Positions 14,707 to 28,175 of a DNA stretch of 64,000 nucleotides are shown here, piece after piece (the stretch's first letter is position 1; every line of letters starts with the position of its first letter). Below the pieces are notes generated by a model. That model was given only the letters and a program-made list of their open reading frames with translations. It did no database searches and was not told the origin of the DNA. Made by a program: the position numbers and the translations under genes. Origin of the DNA: Sclerotiophoma versabilis (Eukaryota > Ascomycota > Dothideomycetes > Pleosporales > Didymellaceae); contig JAAROD010000080.1 of the NCBI GenBank assembly GCA_012274445.1, positions 1 through 64,000 of the forward strand. The letters are read 5' to 3'.

Positions 14707-14880
14707 CTTTACCTCTAGAGGCAGCTTCTATCTTTGCCTTTAGAAGTAGCTTCTATTTTTACCTCTAGAAGTAGCTTCTATCTTTACCTCTAGGGGCAGC
14801 TTCTATCTTTACCCCTAGAGGTAGCTACTATTCTTTACCTCTAGAAGTAGCTTCTATTTTTACTTCTAGAGGTAACCTAA
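14707..14880. repeat. 25-bp minisatellite
   Basis: About seven tandem copies of a 25-bp unit (consensus CTTTACCTCTAGAAGTAGCT followed by TCTAT). Copies vary between CTCTAGAAG, CTCTAGAGG and CTCTAGGGG, so this short array keeps more G and C than its surroundings. An incomplete copy lies just upstream near 14,655. Confidence 0.85.
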
Positions 14881-16299
14881 CTCTACTCTATTAGTATAGT
14901 TTTAGTATATAGTATAATACTACTCTTTCTTCTCTTATAAGTGCTTAAGAAGAAAGCTACTATATTTACTTATTAGCCTTAAGTACTACTTTCTATATAT
15001 TAATATTAAACTACTTTAGGTTTAGAGTATATAGATACTAAAGCTACTTTAGTAGTAAATCTAAGTTCTCTCTAATATTATACTAATAAAACTACCTCTC
15101 TACCTAATTAAAGTAGATAAATATATTTTATAGGTCTTTTATAGCCTACTACTTCTACTTATACTCTAAGTAGTTAAGTAGATACCTATAGAGTATATTC
15201 TCTCTATAAAGTAATTTAATCTAGATTATAGTCTAGTTAAACTTAAGTAGAAACTAGCTAAGCCTATACTACTTAATAGTTTTCTTTATTCTAAATTCTT
15301 TTACTATAACTATTTACTACTCTTTACTCTTCTTCTAGTAGTTTTTATATAGTAGAGATTCTTATACTAGTATATTACTTAAATAGTAGAACTAAAGTAT
15401 TTATAGAGCTACTAGTATAATAGCTAATTAGAAGTAGAAAATAGGCCTAAAAGTATAAGTATAGGTATACTTAAATAGAAAGTAGTATTTATTAATCTAG
15501 ACACTAAGAAATCTAAGTAGCTCTTTTATAAGAATAATATAGTAAAGTAGTAAAGGCCCTACCTATTCTTTTAGTATACTATAGAGGTTCTACTATATCT
15601 ACTAGCTTTTAATCTTCTTTATTATAGTAAGAGATATCTAGTACTTCTCTCTAATTCTATATAATTTATACTAGTTATCTTCTAGGTAAGTATAAGCTTA
15701 CTACTTTATATAAAGATAGGCCTTTTTATAAATAGCTTTTAAAAAGGTAATTACTTCTTCTTCTTACTAGAGTAAGTATATATAGCTAGAGTTAAGTATA
15801 AGGTTCTCTAAAGTATCTTACTAAAAGATATAGGCCTTAGTAGTATTAAATAGTATTTTAATTAACCTATAGAACTAGAAGTAAATAAGACTCTCTATAT
15901 ACTTTTTTCTACTAGGTGCTATAAAGATAGTTTAGTTAGTACTATCTCTTATTATAGTAAAGAAGTAGATAGTATATATAGAGTTACTTCTAGCTAGCTT
16001 ACTATCTATAAGCTATATAACTCTAGATTTATAATAGCTATCTAAACAGTACTTTTTCTAAAGAAATACCTCTACTTAGTTTAAGCTTAGTAAGAAGGTA
16101 GTTAGAAGATAGCTACTCTTTAAAGTAATTTACTTACTAAGATTAATAAAAGTATAGTTCTTATAGTAGAAGCTAGATTTAGTATTACTAGACTAATAGC
16201 TCTACTACTTATAGTAGGTAGAGCTAAAATTCTTAGTTATATACTCTAGCTTTATATTCTTAGAGTATATGAATAGAGTTATACCTCTAAAGCAGTTAT

Positions 16300-17900
16300 A
16301 TATAGCCTTACTAGTAATACTATTTTAAATATAGTTTAAGATTAAATTAAGATACTATAGTTATAGAGTATACTTAAGAAGCTACTTTCTTACTATACTC
16401 TTCTTTATAAAGGTTTCTGCTAATAAAGTAGTTATATCTAGAGTAGCTACCTTAGTAGATACTAGGTAGTATTAGAGAATATTTATATTCTTTATAGTTT
16501 TCTAGATAGCAGGTATAAGAATACTATTATACTATAGCTTAAAGTTATTATTACTAAGAAAAGTACTATACTTATAGCTACTACTAAGGTAGAGCTTAGA
16601 AAGAAAGATATAGATATAAAGTAACTCTATACCTATAATAGTTCTAAAGTAGTAGTATAGAATCTTATATAGTAGCCTAGTAACTATATATAGCTCTTCT
16701 ATCTACCTATATATTAGTACTTAAAGACTAACGTAAATATCTTAGCTTAGGTTTAGAATATTACTAGTATTAAGCAGCTAGTATATACTATAATAAGTAA
16801 AGCCTAGGCTAGTAGAAAAGCAGTAGAAACTATTAATATTAAATATTATTCTAAAAGCACGTACTATAGTACTACTCTAGTAGTACTTTAATATATAGAG
16901 ACTAAGAAGCAGCTTCTTATTATATATTCTAATATTCTTAGAAAGAGCTATAGAGCTTATACCTTTAAATATACTCTAGTAATCTATACTTTCTACTAGG
17001 CTTTATACCTTTATAAAGTAAGAATCTTTAAGTATATTAGAAAGAAAGATTTCTTTAGTATAGTCTCTATATAATAGCTATATAATTAATTTAAATAAGA
17101 AGTACTTAAAGTAAATATTACTTTATTAGTAATACTATATATATAGCTTCTATACCTTACTATAGTTCTTATAGGTATAGCCTTAGAAGTTTTTAAAGTT
17201 ACTTTATAAGTTTAGAAGTAGTATAATCTATTACCTAGGTCTAAGATATATAGCTGCTAGGCAGCTTACTTCTATATAAAGTAAGACTACCTATAAGTAG
17301 CTAAGAGCTAAGCTTAGGTCTACTATAAGTAGGAGATTAATATTTTAGCTAAATAGGTGTTATTAGAAGAGCTAAAGCAGAGGCTCTAGGCCTAGGCTAG
17401 AAGTAGCTAAGAAGATTATTACTCTATACTAGAAAAGAGCTCTTATACTTCTTACCTATACTAAAAGCTCTTAATAATTATATACTACTTAGTACTACTA
17501 AGCTAGCTATAGTAGGTCTTTTAGGTATAGTAAAGCTCTATAGGCTTACTCTTATATAGTCTTTAACTAGTTTATCTAATACTAGAGTAAAGCCTACTAA
17601 TAGAAAAGAGTCTTATTAAGTAGCTCTACTTATACTATACTCTTTCTATATACTTTTCTTAGATAAAGCCTAGTCCTAACTATTTATATCTAGAGTAGAG
17701 ATTTCTTTAAGTCTTTTCTTCTATAGACAGACTTTCTCTCTATCTTTCTATAGGTCTAAAAGAGCTTATACTACTCTAGCTTCTTATACCTATATATACT
17801 CTACTATTATAGTATTTTCTTTATTAAGCTTTAGATTCTTCTTTTTTTTTTCTGTTTATAGCTTTTCTATATCTTATATATAATCTAGATAGGTAAAGTT
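16300..17900 (+). pseudogene. Possible second coding remnant
   Basis: A plus-strand frame, in a different phase from the 9.8-14.4 kb remnant, reads as protein-like with scattered TAG/TAA stops over roughly 1.6 kb. No motif is recognisable. It might be the continuation of the larger remnant after an indel or intron, or a separate gene. Evidence is compositional only. Confidence 0.25.
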
Positions 17901-19849
17901 TAGATATATAGAGCTTAGCTCTTACTATACTAGATATTTATCTTCTAGCTACTAGTTATAGATACTTAGGTTATAGCTTAGTATATAAATACTAGAGCTA
18001 ATATACAGCTCTATCTTTATAGGTATTAGGTATAGTATATCTCTAGAAAGAAGAGGCTTATAGGTAAGAATCTAAGAAGAGCTCTAAGGCTGCTATCTCT
18101 ATAGTTTATATTATTTATTCTATTCTTTTCTAGCTACTTTACTTTCTACTAGAGTAGTATACTTTTATAGTCTTCCTAGAAGTATAGTAATAGTAGTATA
18201 ATATATATTATAGTTAAAAGGTTAGTATAAGTAGGTAGTAGCTTAGAGGTTACTAAAATTCTTAATTAAGTTAGTAGAGTTACTAAAAACTTTAATTAGA
18301 AATACATAGCTATAACACTAGAAACCTATATATATACTATAGAAAAGAATAGAAAAAAGGTACTATATATTAGCTATACCTATATATTATATACTAAGTA
18401 CTTTATTTACCTTTTATAGGTATATTAGTAGTATAAAAGGTATTAGTACTAGAAAGTTACTAAAATTATCTTTTTAGTTAGTATAACTTATTCTAAATTA
18501 GAATATAATACTTATTAGTCCTTTAGCTTAATTAGTCTAATTAGAGGTTCTTTTTATATCTTATAGTAGTTAGGTAGTATTTAAATAAGCTTATCTTTAT
18601 ATTTTCTATAGCTCTTTTTAAACTTTTACTTAACTTTTATATAGAAATAATTAAAAGCCTAGTATAAGGCTTATACTACTACTACTTATAAGCTGCTTAC
18701 TTATCTAGCTAGTTTAGCTTTAGCTAACTAAGCTTCTTCTACTAGCTCTAGAAGCTCTATTAGAGTTTCTAACTCTATCTCTACTACTATAACTACTACT
18801 AGTACTAGTACTAGCAGAAGTAATAATAATAATAATACTACTATTTCTATTCTCTACTAGAAGAGTACTTTCTATACTACCTTCTATAGAGGTTATATAG
18901 CTATACTACTAATAAGCAGCATAGCTGCTCTTTACTATAATTAGCTAGGCAGCTAATAAGCTAAGCAGTATTTTAATATACTACTAGGCACTTATACTAT
19001 AAGCTATAGGTAATTTCTAAAATAAGCTTATAAATAGTAGTCTAATAGCTTATTTTTAGTTCTACCTTTCTTAAGCCTATTAGAGTTAAGTTATATAATA
19101 TACTTAGGCTTAATAGTAAAGTTACTACTAGTATAAGTAACTTATTCCTACTTATAATTTATTTTTAGTAGCTAATAAGCTTATAGCACGTAACTAAGCT
19201 ATATATTACCTACTAGGTAATAAAGAGGCTTTTTAATAATAGTAAGATTAATATATAAAGGCTCTAGATTCTCTAGTAGAAGTAGTTTAGAGGTTAAGCT
19301 TATTAGCTACTAGTAGTATACTCTAATAAGCTGCTTCTAGTAGTTTAGTAAGCTTAACCTAGGTTTTTCCTCTAAAGAGAAAGTTATCCTTTCTACTTAT
19401 TAAAGATATTAATCTTTTATTTCTCTATTAATAAGCTCTTTTTCTATATAATAATAACCTTTATAACCTATTCTATTCTATAGTAAGCTTACTATTACCT
19501 ACTAAGCTGCTTATTTACTTATAAATTATTAATATTAGTAGCTTAATTTTCTTAGTTATCTTCTATTACTTAGTTAGTATCTAGACTCTAATTTATATTA
19601 GGATAGATATTAAATAAGTTAAGATAGCCTTAAAAGTGCTTATAAGCTTACTAAGGCAGTACTTTTATAAGCCTATTAGCTAGTATTTTATTAGTCTTTA
19701 TATAGGTAATAGTAAAGGTACTTTTAGTATACTTTTATTTTAACTATATATTTTATATATCTATATAGTATAGCTAGGTAGTAAGTTACTTATTTTCTTT
19801 AACTACTAGCTAAATAGTCTACTAGTTATTATAAAAGATCTTCTATACT

Positions 19850-22800
19850 ATACCTAAGTTAAGTTATAGTTTATAAAGAAATTATTTTAGAGCTATACTC
19901 TTCTTAGCTATATACTCTAAAGCTAGTATTTCTACCTTAGTAGTTAAAGTAGTTACTATAGCTTAGTAAGCTATCTTCTATATAATTAGGCCTCTAAAAA
20001 GCTATATAATATAGCTCTAAGAAGATTAATAGGTTAAACTATTATTAGTAAATAAGGTGTTACTATATATAAGTAACTAGCTTCTAGAATAAGCTCTATA
20101 TTTTATACCTAGGTGCTTAGTTCTATATAGGTAGCTAAGAACCTAAGCTACTTTCTTAAAGTAAGTAGCTTCTAGGTTAGTTAGATAATAGAATAGTTAA
20201 GATATAGCATAAGCTATATCTAAATAGATTATAATAGCTATATATAGAATAGACCTACTATACTTCTAATAGGCTTTAATCTCTTATTTTAAAGCTTCTT
20301 TCTTATACTTAGAGAGCTTAGTTATATAAAAGAGAATACTTAGAAGTAACTTCTTATCTATAACCTTAAATTTAGAAGTAAGCTTTTTAATATAGAAGTT
20401 ATATATAAGTATAATAGTTTAAGTAGCTTAATTCTAAATAATTTAAACTCTAAGAAACTATTTAGCAGCTCTATAATCTTTAATTTAATATTTACCTATA
20501 AGTAAGCTTAATAGCTACTTTATAGTAGCTTAATTATCTCTATAATAGGCTAGAAGAATATTATCTATATAGAAAAGTAGAACTATTCTTTACTTATTAT
20601 TAAAGAAGAGGTAAGACTCTTTCTTTAATAACTTTAAACTAAGTACCTAGAGTATACTAGATAGCTTCTTATACTATAAGACTAGTAAATTATATAGTCT
20701 ATATAGAGCTTATAGTAAATATACTACCTAATTAAGTTTCTTAAACCTATTAGGTAGCTTATAGAGTACCTAAGGCTAGTTCTAGCAGCTTATATTAAGA
20801 AACGCGCCTACTATATTATACTAATATAGTTTAAGGTTAAACTATATAGCTATTACTACTATAGTATAAAAAGATTATATAGTAAGTACTATAGTATAGG
20901 TTAACTTAATTAAATTCTTAGCCTATAGGTCTCTATATATATAAATTCTAGCTTTAGATTTTATAAAGTATCTATTTTAGTTAAACTTATATATAAAGAC
21001 CTATTTAAGTAGTAAAAGCCTATTTAAGCTACTTAGTTAGTTAATTTCTTTCTATATATACTTTTTAATAAGTATTAATATTTCTTTCTTATATACCTAG
21101 TAAAATAGAGCGCCTAGTAGATAGTATATAAGCTTCTTCTATTTATTAGAGAGTAGAAGAAGCTTATTATAGTATATGCGCTGCTTAATTTAAGTAACTA
21201 ATTTCTTAGCCTATAGAGCTAAGGTATTAATAACTATATATATAGTAATTAGGTTTCTTCTAAGCTCTCTATACCTTTCTATATACTTAAATAGAGGTTT
21301 AAGTATCTATAAATACTCTACTAATTAAATTAAACTAATTGTAGTATATAGGCCTGCTCTATTAGCCTCTCTATTATCTTCTTTAAGCTTATTACACTAT
21401 TAGTTATAGAGCTAACAGCTTAACCTAATAACTATGCCTATACCTCTACACCTTTTTATACTTTTTATACTTAGTTAACCTACTTCTATTACTTTCTAAG
21501 ATAGTATAAGAATAATTAGAGAGCTAGGTCTAATAGGTAGATTATTACAATCCTTAATACCTGCTAGTAAGCTCTCTTCTTTAATAGTAGAGTATACTTT
21601 CTATAAGTTACTAGATAGAGTCTCTATATAAGAAGCCTCTAGATTATTACTAAGCTACTTATTATTAGGCTTAGGTATAGAATTAGGTAAGAGTAGACCT
21701 AAATCTTATTACTTTATATAAATCTCTATTAGTTTACTAGCTAAGCTAACTAATTATATAGTCTTATCTTTAGAAGCTTAATTAGTACTAGACTAGCCTT
21801 CTAGTAACTAACTTCTCTCTATAGGTTTACTTCTAAGCTATTACTTAGTAGGTAAGTTAAGTAATAGATCTTCTCTCTCTATAATAAGAAGCTTAATTAT
21901 ATTTTCTATATATATAATCTTACTAGTTTTATAAAGTATCTTAATTATAGTAGTTACTTCTAATACTAGAATAGTATTTAACTTATCTCTGCTATAAAAG
22001 AGCTTTTTATTAAAGGTTATATTATGCGTTATAATTACCTAGTTAAGTTAGAGTACCTATATTCTATAGATATTAGTAGCTTAGTAGTTTACTAAATACC
22101 TAATATAGCTTCTTAGAGTAACTTTAAAGCCTTTTTAATTATACCTAGCTACTTATTCTCTATTTAAGAGGTAGGTATAGTAGCTATATATATATATTCT
22201 ACTCTAATTATATCTTAGATTAGCTATAACTACTCTTACCTGCTTAGGTTAGTACTAGTAGAAGTATTATATAAACTACTAGTTAAGCTGCTTATTTAAA
22301 CTCTAAAGCTTATTTATATATAATAGGCTTATATTATAGAGCTAAGCTACTGCTATAACTACCTTAGGCTAGAGCTTCTTAGGTAATTTTAAGCTACTTC
22401 TTATCTTAATAGATTTAGTAATAATCTTCTAGCTCTCTCTTTTAGTAGCTTTGTTTAGCTTATATATATATAGTAGAACCTATTTAATATTAATTTCTAC
22501 CTTAAGCACCTAGTATTTATATAAAGAGCTCTCTTACTATAGTAAGGTAGTAGTATTATTATTCTAGCTTATTTTATAGATATAGAGCTTATACTAGGTA
22601 GCTACCTATTATAATTCTATATAGATAAAGCAGTATAGTAATTAAGTAGCTAACTACAGCTTTTACCTATAAGCTAGAGGTAGAGCTAAAAAGAACCTTT
22701 CTTTATATAGTTACGTAATATACTTATTAATAAGTATAATATATATAACTTACTTATTAATAAGTATTATATATTACTACTTATTAATAAGTAACACTAT

Positions 22801-25420
22801 ATATTTTATTAGACTAACTCTAGTTACTTATTAATAAGCATTATCTTCTAGTAAGTATATAGTTAGTAGGAATATAACTCTTATAGTTTATATTTAACCT
22901 TATTAATTAAGTTTATCTTTACAATCTTAACCTAACTCTTAAGCTAGATAGTCTACTCTATACTACTTATTATTAACCTCTATTATTATAGTATTTTACT
23001 AGGTAATAACCTAACCTAATCTACTCTGCGCTATTTATACCTAAGAACTAACAGAATTAGTACTTATAGTCTTTAACTAAAGTATAACTTTAATACTACC
23101 TAGCTTAAGAAGTTAGTTAAGATATATAAAATCTTAATTTAAGTCTTTCTTTATAGTATATATATAAAGAGCTTTCTACTATAGTACTTTTTAATTAAAA
23201 GTATCTATAGTTTACTACTTCTACTTAGAGGTATATTAAATAGGTTCTATCTAATTTTCTAGAATAGCTAAATAGGCTTTTTATAAGGTTTATATAAAAT
23301 AACCTACTTAGTATATATAGTTATATATACCTTATAGTTCTTTTAGAGTATTCTACTTATATATATACTATATACACACTATATAAGTACTTAAAGAGCT
23401 TTTAGGCCTAGATAGCTAGCTTAGGTGTGCTATAGCTACTTTATTAAGCTTCTAGAATATAAGTTATATAAGTATTTTATTATTACTATATTTAATAAAG
23501 TTAAAAGGTAGTATAATAGTAGCTTATATTTAAAGAAAGTAAGGTTATAAGTGTACTATAGAGTAGTATATATAATACTCCTATTTAGATCTTTAATATA
23601 ACCTACTTATAGAGTACTATTAAGGCCTAGGTACTATACTTCTTTTTTCTATAATTAATCTTCTAAGATTATATTAATATAGAATTCTTCTACTATAATA
23701 ATATTCTAAAGAAGTAGGTTCTCTATATTTAGGCTGCGCCTTTTATAGAAAGTATTCTTAAATAAATAAGCTTCTTAGCCTATAATAAAGAATACTTAGG
23801 TACTTACTTCTACTATATCTATTAAGGTAGCTAGTATAAAGGTGCTAGGTATAAGCCTATCTATACTATTAACTAAGTAAGTAGCAGCTTTATTATCTAA
23901 TATTATACTTTCTAATAGAGAATAGGTATTAAAGTCTATAAGGTTATAGACCTCTAGCTTTTTCTCTACCTCTAAGTTTATTAGAAGTTTTATTATTATC
24001 TTTAGGTTAATAAAAGCTACTTAGACATTACCTAGAAACTTAGCTTTAGGTACTTTACCTACTATAATAGCACAGAGAGCTTATAAGTACTAGCTAAGTT
24101 ACTTAATTAACTTCTTTAGGTCTTTAAAGTTATTAGAGTTAAGCTTCTAAAGTATATTCTAGCAGCATAATTTCTTAAGATAGTAAGAAGGTATAGATAA
24201 GCCTCTTACTATAGTCTCTAGTACTTAGTATTTAGTTACCTTCTACTTATAGGTGTTCTCTTTCTTCTTATAGGAGTATTTATAGCTGTTACCTATAGCT
24301 AAGTAACTAGAGTTACTAGTAGAAGTACCTTAGGTAATATCTAAGTAGTTACTAAAGGTAGTAAATATACTAGAGGTATTCTTTTCTACTCTTATTATAT
24401 ACTTATATATTAGGCTACTAAAGACCCTACTTACTTAGTCTAACGTAAGCGTTTTAAGCCCTAGAATAGTGTCTAAGATAATCCTTTAGTATATAGTATA
24501 GGCCTATTTAGAGGTAATCTTATAGCTTAATATATCTAAAAAGTCTTAAATAGTAAGCTCTTTATTAACCTCTATAAGCTTATAAGCCTTAGCTCTTATA
24601 TAGAAGTATAACTACTTTTAGTACTAGTCTTATAAAGTAGCTTATCTCTGCTTAGTAGCTCTAAAGTAAGCTCTATACTTAGCTTATACTTAGTTCTTAG
24701 TACTAAGTAAGGTAGAAGTAAGCTTTTCTTTTAGAGCCTAGATAAGTAATTATAGAGTTATACTATTACCTAAAATAAGCTATACTATTACTAGTAATAT
24801 AATTAATAGGAATATAGTAGTATTAACCTAGTTCTATAGCTTCTAAAGGTGCTTAGCCCTAGCTGCCTACTTACTTAATTTAATTTTATACTTTAGAAGC
24901 TTCTAGTTATATACTTTAGTACTTAATAGAGTTAGAGTGCTATAAGGCGTATATATATTAATTAGCTGTATTAGTTAACTTTAGGTTAAGTATGCTAAGG
25001 GCCTCTTATTAAATATTAAGCTTTCTGCTAGTTATTTAGAAGCTCTAAAGGAATTCTTTAAGCTACCTAGTAGTAGCTAAGAAGCTCTTTTATATATACT
25101 AGAAGTATCTAGAGTATCTAAGTTAACTAGATTCTATATATTATTTAGCTTAGTATACTATATAAGCTGTATATACTAATTAGGCTAGTTAGTTTAAGAC
25201 TTTAGTTAGAAGGTACCTATAGAGATAGTTAATTAAGCTTATAAGCTATAGTTAACTAGCTTACTTATAGTAGTAATTTATAGTTACTAAGAATTTAGGT
25301 TTAATTAGAGTAGTTAAGCTGTATTTAATAAGCTTTATTTAGCTAAGTATATAGAAAAATCTTCTATTCTTAGAAAGCTAGGATTATAACTATAATTAAG
25401 CTTAAAGAACTATACTTAGG
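19850..25420 (-). mobile_element. RIPped Ty1/copia retrotransposon
   Basis: Reading through stops on the minus strand gives the copia order. A gag-like region lies at 25.4-24.3 kb with a basic Lys/Arg-rich end near 24.27 kb. A protease motif near 23.88-23.91 kb reads LDNKAATYLVNS where LDSGATSHLVNS is typical. A GAG-pre-integrase-like region lies near 23.4 kb, and a Ty1-type VxYL...YR...VIxTHNxxFNE segment near 22.1 kb. The reverse transcriptase is at 20.9-20.5 kb, with VVGAFLN, ALYRLYNL and the catalytic box reading Y-I-D-N instead of YVDD. An RNase H signature near 19.9 kb reads TTKVEILALEYIAKKS. The Gly-to-Lys and Asp-to-Asn changes are G-to-A transitions, as RIP makes. The element cannot be functional. 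Its own LTRs were not identified, so the ends are approximate. Confidence 0.8.
22640..23096 (+). mobile_element. LTR-family L1 copy nested in the copia element
   Basis: This segment matches 7,600-8,030 and the L1 LTR copies at 38, 41, 48 and 49 kb. It interrupts the minus-strand copia coding order between the GAG-pre-integrase-like part (about 23.4 kb) and the later pol part (about 22.1 kb). It ends with the L1 terminal signature AAAGTATAACTTTAATA, typical of an LTR 3' end after RIP of CA to TA. Four copies of the palindrome ACTTATTAATAAGT lie between 22,725 and 22,845. Confidence 0.6.
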
Positions 25421-26103
25421 TAATTAATAATATTTAATTAATGTCTATCTAAGATTAGATAAAAGCTATCTATTATATATATAGGAAATCTATATAGGTT
25501 ATATAACCTATCTAAAGTAAGCTCCTACTTAGTATTAGAGTTACTTATTACTATTATACTAATATAATAAGCTTTTAGTTAGCTCTAGAGTAGCTTATAG
25601 CTAATTCTTTAGGCTAATTAATCTCTATATAACTAACTAAGCAGCTTAATTATATAATACCTTTTTTCTAACTCTAGCCTACTTTTACCTCTTTATATAT
25701 AGATATTTTAAGAGTATCTAATAATAAAAGCCTTAGATAAGTATAGTTACTATATATGAGTAAATAAATAAAAGCTATAGGTAATAGATTGATTAACTAG
25801 AGTATTCTAGTAAAGTAACAAAAGAAAGATTAATATAGTTTTAGTATACTAGACTACTAGTACATAGCTATTAGTATTAAAAGTATAGTAGTAGAGAAGC
25901 TTTTTAGTATAGGCTACTAATATAATATAAAAGAGATAGAAGAGGCTAAAGAAGATAAAAATAATTAAGAATTAGTAGAGTTATAGAGTATATAATATAT
26001 AGTTATAGGTAGTTTATTAATATTACTAGTAATTAGTTTATTAATTAAGTTAGTTTTTTATAATATAAATTAATTATATATATCTTTATTCTTAACTAAT
26101 ATA

Positions 26104-27955
26104 TTCTATAGGTAAGTAAGATAATAAGTAAGTAAGCTACTTTTATAAAGCCTTTACTAAAATATAAGCTATTATAGCCTAAAATACTATACCTTAGTAC
26201 TTTATAGTAGACTATAGTATATAATATTATTTAAAAACTACTTTTATATTAATCTTATATATTTATATATTATAGCTAGTTTAATTATACCTTCTATAGT
26301 ATCTTTAGATTAGCTTACCTTTTTAAGTATATAACTACTTCTTTAACTTCTTTATATTACTATATACTCTAAACTTCTTTAGTACTACTAGTTACTACTT
26401 ATTTCTAACTATTAGAGTGTTTTTCTTCTAAACCTACTTTTTTTTATATAATCTTTATTATATAGTAGCCTTATTAGCTGCTTAAATCTTACTTATCTTC
26501 TATTAGGCTAATACTAGCTTATAGAATAATATTACTTCTTTCTTTATATAGTACTTAAGTATACTTAGAATAGAGTTTAGTAAGCTACTCTACTACTTCT
26601 TATACTTTTTTTAAATTAGAGTTAATTATAATCTAAATTCTAAAGTATTACTAGAGGTTTATACCTACTAGAGCTTACTATTAGTAAAAAGTAGTAGTAA
26701 TAGAGTTTATAGCTTTATATTAAGAGTTAGAATAACTTATTCTAGGTTAAAGAAGACTAATCTAGTACTTTAAAACTCTTCTTAAATATTACTAGAAGTA
26801 AATACTATATTTTAGGCTACTTTAAAGTATAAAAGAAACTTAGTTTTTATTAGGTAAGTAATCTAGTTATATATAAGTATTTTAGCTTAGTACTTATATA
26901 GGTTCTTTAAAGAAGTAAAATTACCTATATTAAGTAGCTATAGAAGGTATAATAAGTAAGAAGGTATATATATAGTAATAATTATATTATTCTTATAGTA
27001 TTACTAGAATTAAAGTAAGTTATAGCTCTTAAAGCTATTTATAACTAGTAGTTAGTAGATACTAATAGTATACTTCTTTATATATATATTAAAGTACTCT
27101 AACTACTTAAAACTAAGCTTATTAGTAGTTTAGCTATTACTAAAAACTCTAATAACCTAATTTTAGAGTAGGTTTTTTTTTTATACTAGCTAGAAAGGTA
27201 GTAGTATACCTTAAAGATATTAAAAAGTAGAATAGCCTATTCTTTTATATTTATACCTTATATAACTATAATCTATTTCTAATTACCTTACTAAACTATT
27301 TTTAGCCTTCTTTATTTTTCTAAAGCTATAATAACTACTTTTAAAAAGATCTATTCTATTATAAAGCTATCTTATTAAAGTTATAGATAGTATTATTCTA
27401 AATACTATACTTAGCTTTAATATTAGCTACTAGGCTAAACTAGCTCTATATAACCTTTAAATTCTTATAGAAAGCTTCCTTATAGTTATACTTATAATTA
27501 AACTATACTTTAAGCTCTAGTTAATACTTAATAAATATACTAGGCTAGTTTATACTAATAGAGTTTAGATTATACTTAGTATGCAGAGAATTAGCTATAG
27601 TAGCTATATCTACTAGCTAGAGGCTAAATTCTTACGCGTTTAGCTTAAGTATATACTTAATAATTACTCTCTTCTTATTATTATCTAAACCTTAAAATTT
27701 AGGCATAGAATTGCCTTATAAAGGTTATCTAGTGTATTAATAGCTTAGCATGCTTTAAGGCACCTTATAAATAGCTGCAGCGCGTTACTAGAAGAGATTT
27801 ACGTCTTATTTAAGAGCTTAAAGCGCAAGCTGTACGTAAGCTTCCTAAGACGCATTAATAATAGGTTGTTATTAAGATATTAGTATAGAAAGGGTACTTT
27901 AGTAGGGGCTTAGCAAAAGTAGCTTGCTTGCCTGTTGGCTCGCTCGCCTGTAGGG
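26104..27955 (-). mobile_element. RIPped Fot1/pogo-type DNA transposon (P1)
   Basis: The 1,852-bp element is flanked by TA at 26,102-26,103 and 27,956-27,957, the target duplication of the Tc1/mariner-pogo superfamily. Its 35-bp terminal inverted repeats are 26,104-26,138 and 27,921-27,955. The right one is intact. The left differs at 13 positions, 12 of them C-to-T or G-to-A. On the minus strand a decayed transposase is readable: a helix-turn-helix N-terminal part near 27.8 kb, the segment NIKAKYSI near 27.4 kb, and YNFNK where an active pogo transposase has YNFDE. It is the same family as the element at 39,381-41,236. RIP fades over the last 200-250 bp towards gene island 1. Confidence 0.9.
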
Positions 27956-28175
27956 TACGTTACTTGTCTTTTACTTTCTTTGCTCTATAGAACACTGAAT
28001 TTACTTACGGCCAGCCTCTAGAATGTTCCAGGGTATTTAAAATAGAGATTTTAGTCTATAGAGGTGTGAATGTAGACTGTGATTCGATATTAAGAACACT
28101 GTGCGCAAATTTAATTCTCTACTTTTCTAAGTTTAAAATTTATCCAGCACACTAAACTATCCTAAAGAGAGGTTA

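Larger units (their letters stand above)
1..26103. other. RIP-saturated AT-rich repeat block A
   Basis: The block has almost no CA, TG or CG dinucleotides and a great excess of TA, CTA and TAG. No open frame over 60 codons exists on either strand. That is the result expected from fungal repeat-induced point mutation acting on old transposon copies. Where coding frames can still be followed, the stops are mainly TAG or TAA at positions where related proteins carry Gln or Trp. The recognisable pieces are listed separately; between them (roughly 660-3,150, 9,000-9,790, 14,900-16,300 and 17,900-19,850) I see only mutated repeat DNA that I could not assign. Confidence 0.9.
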
